Below, in pieces: positions 56,012-64,000 of a stretch of DNA of 64,000 nt. The number at the start of each line of letters is the position of its first letter. Position 1 is the stretch's first letter. Under the pieces are notes generated by a model. It saw nothing but the letters and a program-made list of their open reading frames with translations. It did not search any database and was not told the DNA's origin. A program made the translations under genes and the position numbers. Source of the stretch: Telmatactis stephensoni (taxonomy: Eukaryota > Cnidaria > Anthozoa > Actiniaria > Isophelliidae); contig JALIZF010001473.1 of NCBI GenBank assembly GCA_029948255.1, positions 252,501 through 316,500 of the forward strand. The letters run 5' to 3'.

Positions 56012-57972
56012 CCTTTCCCTGTTTTTTTTTCCTCCTCTTCTCTTTACTAAATGGGAAAATATGGTTACTCACCTTTCATTCTCAGGAAGACCCGAAGACC
56101 CGATGCTGAAAGAGAAATAACAAAATGAACTTGCCTTGACTACTATGAGAAGATCCAACTTGAATTTCTCATCCAAGTGGGTTTCCTTCGATTACGTTGT
56201 GGTCTATCTGTACGTTTTTCGTCATCCGTTTCTTCAGAGTCACTATTACTTTCGGTATTTGATGGCTCATAGCTGTGTCTATTTCTCATCTCGGAATCGT
56301 GTGTCCGTTCCTGTCTCTCATACGAACTGTGTGAAGAATGCAAACCTGAAGTTGGGCACGGCAAAAGGAGATTTCTATGAAGTCTCTTAGTACGTCCTTT
56401 TCCGTCTTCACGTTTAACGTTATAAACTGGAATATCTTCATTTGGTTTGTCTACCACAATATATATGTCATCTTCCCAGTAATTATCCAGTTTCCCTTGA
56501 GGGGTCACGTTTTTCACCAGTACCTTATCACCAGGGCCAAGCGTGCCTGATGTTGGTCTGCGACGATCATATATCTCTTTCTGGTGTCTCGATGAAGTTG
56601 TGGCATTGCCCTTTGCTAGCTTATAGGCATAATCCAAACGTTTCCGTAGATCTTCAATAAAGACTGATTCATCCTTACCTTGAAAAGCATTAGGATCATG
56701 GCTGAAGTACAGGTCTATCGCTAATCTGGGGTGGCGACCAAACATCAAATAAAACGGTGAGACTCCAGTACTGTCGTGCTTGGTTGCATTATAAGCGTGA
56801 ACGACTGGTGCCATAAATTCTTTCCAATTTGCTTTCTGTTCTTTTCCCAACGTTCCCAGCATGTGCAGCAATGTACGATTAAAACGTTCACACATACCGT
56901 TTCCCATTGGATGATAGGGCGTGGTCCTCGTTTTAGTGGTGTTCGCCATTTTACACAACTGACTAATGATCTTCGATTCGAAGTTCCTTCCCTGGTCACT
57001 ATGAATTCTAGCTGGAAAACCATAATGAACTATAAAGTTATTGAATAGTGCTTTAGCTGTTGTCTTGGCTGTTTGGTTCAGGGTGGGAATAGCCTGTGCG
57101 TACCTGGTGAAGTGGTCAGTTATTATAAGAATATTCTCATATCCTCCTTTGCATTTTTCAAGCTTTAAGAAGTCCATGCAGACAAGTTCAAGAGGCTCTG
57201 ATGTCGTCACGCTCACTAGAGGGGCTACCCTACGTGGATTCTTTCGTAGGACACAAGCCTTGCAGTTCTTCACCCAGTTTTCAACATCTTTAGCCATCCC
57301 AGGCCAATAGAATCTCGATCTAGCTAGGTCTAATGTGCGCTCAACTGAAAAATGGCCCGAATCATCGTGAACTCCAGATAAAGCCTTCCTCTTCAATTTC
57401 TCCGGTACAAGTAGTTGCAGAACACGTTCACCTTGAGGGCCTGTTTTGCCACGCCTGTAAATAACACCTTTATCAAGAATAAGTTGGTCCCAGGATTTGA
57501 GTATTCTTAATACCTTGTTTTCCTCGTTCCTGGCTTCCCTTCTAGATGGCTTACTTCCTTTCTCCAAGTACATTTTTACCTTTGCAAGAACTTTATCATC
57601 CTGTACCAGCGAACGGAGATCTTCATGACTCAAAGCAGGTATTGAAGTCTGAGACTGGCAACAAATTCCAGATCCTTCTGTAATACTATCTATGTCAACA
57701 AGAAAATTCTCAATACATGGGACACCATCCAGAGACAAAGACTGTGAAATGGCTTTGATAGTATCCTCTTTAATGGTACACATGTCTTCGTGCGGTCTTC
57801 TGGACAAAGCATCTGCGTCAACGTTCTTCCTACCTGAACGATACACAATGTCAAAATTGTAAGTGGCTAGGGCAGCTAACCAACGGTGTCCCGTTGCGTC
57901 TAATTTTGCAGAGGTTGTTACGTACGTCAAGGGGTTATTGTCAGTGTGGACTGTAAAAGTGTGACATAACAA
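56012..57972 (-). pseudogene. Inverted partial Gypsy pol (RNase H end through integrase)
   Basis: The frame (57972-56143, 609 codons) matches the last ~600 residues of the 51775-55272 pol apart from a few changes (for example GSGICC for ESGICC, GERVLQ for GEHVLQ, MANTTK for MANITK). It lacks RT and all upstream parts; homology stops at about 57962, mirroring 53453. Integrase acids are retained, but the protein is truncated and has no promoter. Confidence 0.95.
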
Positions 57973-58790
57973 CTCTTGCCCGCCGAATAAAACATCTTGT
58001 GCATCAAATTCTTTCGCTTTCGGCTCAAATCTCCAAACACAGTTTTCTAAACCATGTTTTTGAATAAAATCGATTGGACGAAAAATGAAATATTAATTCA
58101 AATTTTGGGCACCTATGCCGTGACGTGCAAATAAAGATTTGTCTACAGGTCTATTACAAATCGAAAACCTTCAAATCTTTAGACACGGTAAGTTCATTTA
58201 AATTTCTACATAAGCAAAATGAAAACTGAAGTACTATATAAAATGTAACAGAACCATTGAGAAATATAAATTACGATCAACTTACCTTGGCACCTCTAAT
58301 TACTAAAATGCACATTATAAACGCCTACGACCCAAAGCCATTGATCTATAGTAAAATATTGCCCCGTGTTTCCGTGCTTCAGTTTCCTATTTCATTCCGA
58401 ACGGCTACGTCAATACTACGTTTATCGAGAATTGATCAAACGTTTCCCCTACAGATACATTTCTGGACTAAACTGCACAGTTTGGTCTCAAACCATATAT
58501 TTACAACCACAAACCCTATATTTGATTATTAATAGTCGCCTTAAACACTCTCAGGCCGGTGCACGAAGTTCCCGTATCTTTCGGCTTGACACTTGCCTCT
58601 CCTTCGGAGATTTCCGAATTTCACCCGAAGTTTGCCCGAATTTCACTCACTCACTCACTGACTCATGGACCCGATGGCATAGTGTGTTACTGGCATTAAG
58701 CCGGTAACCACAAAAACCTTATATGACAAATACATTGGCTATACTGCCGTTTGTTTCACACAAAGTATATAATTGATTTTGAGAGCCTTT
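57963..58790. other. Non-coding flank of the Gypsy palindrome
   Basis: Contains copy 2 of the duplicated junction segment (58190-58320), a possible 39-nt exon just before it (58150-58189, between TCTACAG and GTAAGT), and a short CACTCACTCACT run near 58646. A TATATAAT box at 58766-58773 lies 40 bp before the ATG of the next gene. Confidence 0.5.
58190..58320. repeat. Duplicated exon-intron junction segment, copy 2
   Basis: Matches 48329-48460; see that entry. Starts GGTAAGTTCATTTAAATTTC. Confidence 0.75.
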
Positions 58791-58812
58791 CAGTGTTGCT
58801 TTGAGTGACGAA

Positions 58813-61800
58813 ATGGAGCAGCCTAGGCCTCCCACCCAGAAGAAAACTGCAAGGATTCCAGGTGACAAAGCTGGCAATTTGCTTTATGAGGCAGACAAAA
58901 ATGGAAATTGTCTGATTGGTCAGGATATTCCGAAGAAATCCTCACAAAACTGGCCACCACCTTTCAAAAGAACGGTATACATCTTTAGAGACATGCTGGT
59001 TAGAAAATTTGGACCGCCCCATCAGTGGACGAAAGCCTCTTGCTTGGCCCAACAAACTTATTTTTCAAGGCTACTTGAAACAGAAAAAACAAAGGTATAC
59101 TCTTCACAATCAGTTATTTTAGTCAAAAGACAATCAAAAGAATGACAATGATTTATTGGTGTCTCCAACAACAGTACTCACCATACACTCATTTGTTTGA
59201 TATTTCAGAGGGGAAGTGGCACTTTATTCCATTACTTTAAAGTGTCCCAATTATCTGCACGAAACTGGGAATTGGTGACAAGGATAATGGAAAAAATTGA
59301 AGATGGTTCCTTAAACAAGAACAAGAGAAAAAAGGAACCAATAGTCTATCAGTCGTCTTTTCATGTTATTGACCCCCTTGATAGTTTTAAACATCAGGGT
59401 CATGAGGCCATTGCACATCGTGCACTTACCGAATACCTTAATGGTAACTATGAGGGAGCCGTATCCATAGTCACAAATGAGGTTCCAAGGCCGAAGAAAT
59501 GGAAGAAAGAAACGTTTTGCAGCCTTGGGGAAGACGTAAGACTAACTTATTTCTGATGCCAGTTCTTTTCACTTCGTTTCAATTATCTGCTTGCTTGCTC
59601 TCTCTCTCTCTTTCTCTTTCTCTCAGCCTCTTTCTAAAATGTTCGAAAACGCGTCGCAACAGCTTGAAGATATCAAAACTGTAAGTATACCATGCTGTTT
59701 ATCAACTTGAAGCTTTAAATGTCAATTGACCACTTTGGTTTTCCCTCTTCTATTCTTTGTCTATTGGATTAATTAATGCCCCCAATACCTTTTGAATTAG
59801 GAAAACCAGCTTATCTGGAAAACCAGCTCGATGTGTTGTGACAACAGAACATAATACTCCAAAAGGTATGAAAAGATCGTTAAATGACGTTCCCTTCCAA
59901 CGAAATATGATAATCCTTTTACTTTCAAACGACAGGAGTGGAAGTTCTTGAAGAACAGTAACCTAAAACTTGACAAAGAAAAAGACAATTTAGAAAAGGT
60001 AAATAGTCACCTTTTTCACTGCCAATGATAGAGCAATTTTTTTAGCCGCTTTTTTCACGTTCTAGGAACTAGAGGTACTGAAACAAGACAACGCCTTTTT
60101 AAACCAAAAAAAAATGAAATCGCACGGTAATGTAGCTGATTTACGAATACCCTTTTTTAGATGCTAATAAGATATGAGCAGCAGAAAGGATTACAAGCAC
60201 AAATAAAAGGCACCTGAAAGGTGCATGTATCTACTGCAGAAGTGTTATAGAAATATTTTGACAAATGTGAAATGCTGATTGGAAAGAACTGAAACACGAA
60301 TAGCGATGAAGAATTTGATGGAGTTGGACAGGGCAGCTTGTTATTACCTCGAATGTCTTTTTGAAACGTTCGGAAAAACTTGGCAAGTGATATTTTTAAC
60401 AATGTTTTTACGTACATCAATAGAGACAGCTTTCATAGACAGTGTCATAGGTTTTATAAAAGGATTGCTAGTGTTTGTTTGGCCTTGCAATCGGGGTCCA
60501 CATGCCTTTTGAGCTCTTCGCACATACGAAGGCCATTACATTTCCTTAATAGAATATGAAATATTGTATAATGAAGTGAGTCATTTGATAATTTACATCA
60601 GCAATCGTTGTTAACTTGTTTACTGTTGCTAAAGGATAGTACAATTGCCAAAGGCTCAAACGATGATCGAGACGAACACTTCAATATTGTATTATTTACA
60701 CTCAAAAACGGCCTCAAAATTAAATAATGATTCAAAAATTCTCCATAAGAATAAACCTCACACATTCTATTACAGCTGAGCCTTATCAATTGACATAAAA
60801 ACATTGTTAAAAACATCACTTACCAAGATTTTTGACTTGAATTCCTGTCAAACTTGTCAACAGTCGTCAGTCACATGGAACTTCGTGCACACTTCGTGCT
60901 TGTCAGTTTTTCCTGAATGTTTCCGAAAGACATTCGGTCGATTCGTACGTCATTTCGTCTTTACTTGTTTGTTCCCGCGTATTTTCCGAAAATATTCCGA
61001 CTTTTCTATTGTTAACACATTTCTATTGTTAACAAGCACAGAACTTCGTGTCAGAACTCATGCATGTTCTGGTGAATACCAATATACCGTGAACTCATAA
61101 TTGGAGTGAAGCATGAAGTATATCCATTTTCAACACGATGACATAGTATCTACTGCATTCTGCAGTAGATACAAAAACTACAATGCCGGTAATGCCAGAG
61201 AAAACTGACGGTTATGTGGTTGACATTTACCAATTATGTCAGTTTATTTCCGAAATATATAGATTGAGTCTTTTTTTCTCTACAGGTTCCAAAGAAGCTA
61301 AATGAAAAGTCAACAGAAAAAGAACCAGCAAAGAAGTTACAAGAAATAAAAAAGAAGAAAAGAAGATGCGAAGAAGACTTAATGGATTTGGTAAGATATG
61401 CATTGCTTACTGCTCAATTTTAATCAGAAGTCTCAAAATACTGCAATGAATGTCCTATTCTGAAGATCTTTCTTTTTCTTTCAAGGAAACTTCATTATCT
61501 TCTATAGAAACAAAAAAGCCTTGTGGGAAAATGGTAAAGTGAATTATACAAAATATATTCTTGCATTACGGATGTAGCATGCCGCATAAATATATTTGAC
61601 GTGATATTCAAGGTGACATAACAATCGATTCGTTATCCTGGATGTTGCAGACATTTGATTTTTTGTTTCTTTTCTTTTGTTTTAAAACCAGCGTAAGACA
61701 TCTTCTAATGATGTGCAAAACGCCAGACCCGAATGGGAGGAGGAAGAAGAAAACTCAAGCGAAGTAAGTGATATCTTTATGTATATCCATCAAGTTTGTT

Positions 61801-63089
61801 TAAAGACAGGGTTGCTATTTTGCGAGCCTGTGTCTCTGCCATGCGAACGAGCCTATTTTGGCGCCAAAATATAATTTCGCGCCAAAACATTATGGTCTGG
61901 GCTAAGCTTGGCAAGAGGAAGGACGATACAATGGAGAAAGTCAAGGTGAGTTACTGTATTTCAATTTTTTAAGTTGAATTCTCTTTAGAAAATTAGTTTT
62001 TCTTTCAGTCTTTTTTTCTTTCTTTTGTCTCGGGCCACATGAAAATTGCAGAGATTTTGTTTAGCTAATATGCGGAATTATGGAATGTATACTGCATGGC
62101 TATATAAAAGCACCAGTCATGCGGTATGATAATGCAGTCAAATAATCGTTCGTGCTCATCCCTCAAATGGGTATTTAGCACACCTTGCGCGATGACATTT
62201 TAATTAGTAAAAGTATGAATTTTGAAGGACTACTTCCCTCTTGCCAAACTAAGCCTAGACCATAATTTACATGTTTTGGCGCAAATTATATTTTGGCGGG
62301 ACAGAAGGATCGTGGCTCGCATAATTTCAAAATTAACTTTTACTAATTTTGGTGTGCTCTTTTCCAATATTATATTTAATATTATAATATTATAAATATT
62401 TAGTTTTTGTTGGACAAAATTTTCACGGTGATGGAGGAAACGTAATCATGTTTTCATGTCGGGCCTATTAAATAAAATCTATTTAAATCTACTGAAAGAA
62501 ATATCTCAAAAATTCAGCAATTGTACATATTGAAGACGCGCAAGAATAGGCTCGTGGCTCGCATCAGTACAGAAGCACGGGCTGGCAGACTCCCACTTCA
62601 TTTTCTCTCGCCTCAACAAGAGACACTGAAGAAGTAAACTCATCACAGATTGATGTTAATGTATTTGTAGGTAATACAGCAAGTTGGGAAGGAAAAAACA
62701 GAAGAACAAAAATTAAGACTTCTTAAGTCTCTTTAATAAACTGAAACGGTTCATTTTCTCAACAGGATTATAAGGATGGGAAGCTAACGCTTTGCATCGG
62801 CCAAGCAGTGGCAGTGGCATACGACAAAACGTTTTTTTTGGGAATAATGAAAGAGCTGGAGGAATGGCCTGTCATAGACTTTCTAAGAAAGGCCGGTCCG
62901 AAGTCCGACCCCAGCCGTTACAAATATCCCAAGCAAAAAGATGTTGTCGATGTTGACCCCACATATATATTTGATTGCGTCAATTACATAAGAGATGGGG
63001 ATATTTTTTGTTTTAGTAATATTGAAGAAATCCATACTAAATATCTCAAATATCAAGCACGCTACATGAAGCCACTTAAAGATCATTGA
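58813..63089 (+). CDS. Plus-strand gene of the TIR element: novel N-terminal domain, coiled coil, small C-terminal domain
   Basis: Exons: 58813-59094 (MEQPRPPTQKKTARIPGDKA, FKRTVYIFRDMLVRKFGPPH); 59209-59535 (RGSGTLFHYFKVSQLSARNW, HQGHEAIAHRALTEYLNG); 59627-59680; 59936-59998; 60066-60126; 61286-61390; 61486-61533; 61692-61763; about 61906-61945; 62766-63089. Except around the intron after 60126, joins are phase 0 with good GT-AG sites. The middle small exons form a charged coiled coil. The last exon (DYKDGKLTLCIGQAVAVAYD, KTFFLGIMKELEEWPVIDFL) resembles the compact beta-rich domains at the C-termini of transposon accessory proteins. That call is by pattern only. Total about 460 residues. The phase mismatch after 60126 coincides with a HINE-like insertion, so one exon may be lost. 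Confidence 0.55.
60203..61178 (+). mobile_element. Putative non-autonomous Helentron (HINE-like), copy 2
   Basis: Same termini as copy 1: hairpin GCACCTGAAAGGTGC (60210-60224), GTATCTACTGCAGA (60227-60240) and 3' hairpin (61146-61172). About 90% identical to 22771-23664, with an extra ~80 bp near 60880-60970 (CACACTTCGTGCTTGTC region) absent from copy 1. It lies in an intron of the plus-strand gene. Confidence 0.65.
61808..62600. repeat. Nested inverted repeats overlapping an exon
   Basis: 61854-61921 (GGCGCCAAAATATAATTT...GGTCTGGGCTAAGCTTGGC) is mirrored at about 62225-62300 (GCCAAACTAAGCCTAGACC...AAATTATATTTTGGCG). A further arm (TGCGAACGAGCCTATT near 61838) is mirrored near 62555 (AATAGGCTCGTGGCTCGCA). 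The short exon ending at 61945 lies in and beside the left arm. Confidence 0.6.
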
Positions 63090-63595
63090 GATATTTTAAA
63101 ACTGCAAACAAATTCTTTTCCGCACACCAAACAAAGTTTTCGAATATTTGTTCTACTTGGTGGTGGGCTAGGGCACTTTGGCATCTAACCAGAGTTAATT
63201 ATGCGAACTCTGACCTGCAATTTGGTTTTTCGCTTCCGCCCACCAAACAACCAACCAAAAAAATACACATAAAGAACACTCAAACCTATCAAATCACTTA
63301 AAATGATCTGTCGACAATCTGTAACAGCTAAATATATTTTAAGTATTAGTTAGGTCTTCGTATTTTTTATCTTTCATTTTGATTGACGGAAGCTAATTTG
63401 GTGAAAGCATTTGAGTGTTTAGATAAGATGTTGAGGTCGTTGAGCAAACTTATAGACTTATGGAATTTATTCACATGGTTTTAAAAATCGCAGTAAAGTG
63501 AGAATTTAGATCAACTCTGAAGAAGTTCCCACCTACCGTGAGTGCAAGAAAACATTAATCATAAGTGCAGTTCAAGTACACAATGTTTAAACAGT
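63090..63595. other. Downstream of the plus-strand gene, no gene
   Basis: Contains two palindrome halves (CCGTGAGTGCAAG near 63536; TCATAAGTGCAG near 63558). Otherwise unremarkable. Confidence 0.5.
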
Positions 63596-63841
63596 GAATT
63601 CATGCACTAATCGTAAGTCCAGTTCCACTATGTGTAAAGTTCTATGTGCCTGGATTAGCGACAACGATTATAATATTTTTCTGTGTATCGCCAGTCCCAC
63701 TTACTGTAAGTGCAAGTAGTTTAAACAGTGAATTCATGCACTAATCGTAAGTGCACTAATCGCATACATTGGCCGAAATTAGCCAAAACGATTATTAAAT
63801 TCTTAGGTGTCGCTGGTCGCACCTACCATAAAAGGAAGTAA
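63596..63841 (-). repeat. Right terminal inverted repeat (~246 bp)
   Basis: Inverted counterpart of 38211-38454. It contains CACTAATCGTAAGTGCACTA, CCACTTACTGTAAGTGCA and CACTAATCGTAAGTCCAG. Homology ends at GGAAGTAAA; the flank (ACCAAACATT) differs from the left flank. Confidence 0.9.
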
Positions 63842-64000
63842 AACCAAACATTATGTCCAAAGCATAATGTGCTTTTATCTCGAGTCATTACATTATCCAT
63901 CGGTCAACATAAGTATCAATTACTATTGTAATCTCTAAACCAATCATGCGCGAGGGGCGGTGACGGCCAAGGGTTTACTAGGTGTGTCAAGATTACCCCT
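63842..64000. other. Right flank outside the inverted repeat
   Basis: Unique sequence with a small inverted repeat (CATTATG...CATAATG near 63850). Nothing else seen. Confidence 0.5.

Larger units (their letters stand above)
38211..63841. mobile_element. Large (~25.6-kb) TIR element carrying DUF7869-type and accessory genes, secondarily invaded
   Basis: It is defined by facing inverted repeats (38211-38454 and 63596-63841). Between them lie a minus-strand gene (39915-44774, 5' part duplicated) and plus-strand genes (47286-48161 and 58813-63089), with 3' ends pointing at the nearest terminus. Later insertions are a Gypsy element with an inverted partial copy (48649 to about 57962) and a HINE-like repeat (60203-61178). 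Without these the element would be about 15 kb. No target duplication was found next to either repeat, so two separate insertions of a smaller repeat cannot be excluded. No described superfamily known to me matches. Confidence 0.55.

Noticed and set aside
53453..57962. Gypsy palindrome as a pure assembly or foldback artefact
   Set aside because: The arms differ at several codons and the joint contains a specific 15-bp PBS piece, so a simple foldback is unlikely; still needs spanning reads.

Overview
The window comes from an invertebrate animal nuclear genome, most likely a marine non-bilaterian such as a sponge or cnidarian. This is inferred from small GT-AG introns, AT-rich intergenic DNA, abundant microsatellites and minisatellites, and the mix of mobile elements: Helentron, BEL/Pao, Gypsy, an R2-like LINE, CACTA, Penelope and a Crypton-like recombinase. 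No rRNA, tRNA, CRISPR or bacterial-type operon was seen, and no intact single-copy host gene is certain. Almost everything that can be named is transposon-derived.

Layout. 0-6 kb: a CACTA-like transposase on the minus strand, broken by two in-frame TAG codons, head to head with a multi-exon plus-strand gene whose last exon holds an N/Q/K repeat. 6-11.7 kb: AT-rich DNA, a frameshifted kinase pseudogene, a 65/64-bp minisatellite and a CAGGG-ended DNA element. 11.8-15.3 kb: relics of a Ulp1-like protease, a Penelope RT and a tyrosine recombinase. 15.7-22 kb: microsatellites, a hairpin-rich repeat unit, and an almost complete R2-like LINE with a restriction-like endonuclease, followed by a second RT fragment. 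22-25.7 kb: a putative non-autonomous Helentron, a small two-exon gene with a 50-bp minisatellite in its intron, and a 131-bp MITE. 25.9-37 kb: a Helentron (Rep, helicase, start of an endonuclease domain) split by a 6.36-kb BEL/Pao element. That element is itself split by a 507-bp element with 10-bp target duplications carrying a RecQ-helicase-like fragment, giving three levels of nesting.

38.2-63.8 kb: the most unusual region. Two ~245-bp, about 94% identical inverted repeats face each other 25.6 kb apart. Between them lie a minus-strand DUF7869-type gene with RNase-H-like hallmarks, whose first exons are duplicated in tandem (973 bp), and divergent plus-strand genes, one ending in a coiled coil and a small C-terminal domain. 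The introns that could be phased are mostly phase 0. A short palindrome (core GCACTTAC-N-TTAGTGC) recurs in the inverted repeats, inside the element and just outside it. I read this as a large, apparently undescribed TIR transposon. It was later invaded by a 9.3-kb Gypsy element, which ends in a 2.25-kb palindrome joined through a 15-bp piece of primer-binding site, and by a second copy of the putative non-autonomous Helentron.

How the genes work together: each element carries its own mobilisation genes. The non-autonomous Helentron copies could depend on the Helentron Rep/helicase, and the TIR palindromes could be binding sites for the DUF7869 protein. Both links are inference.
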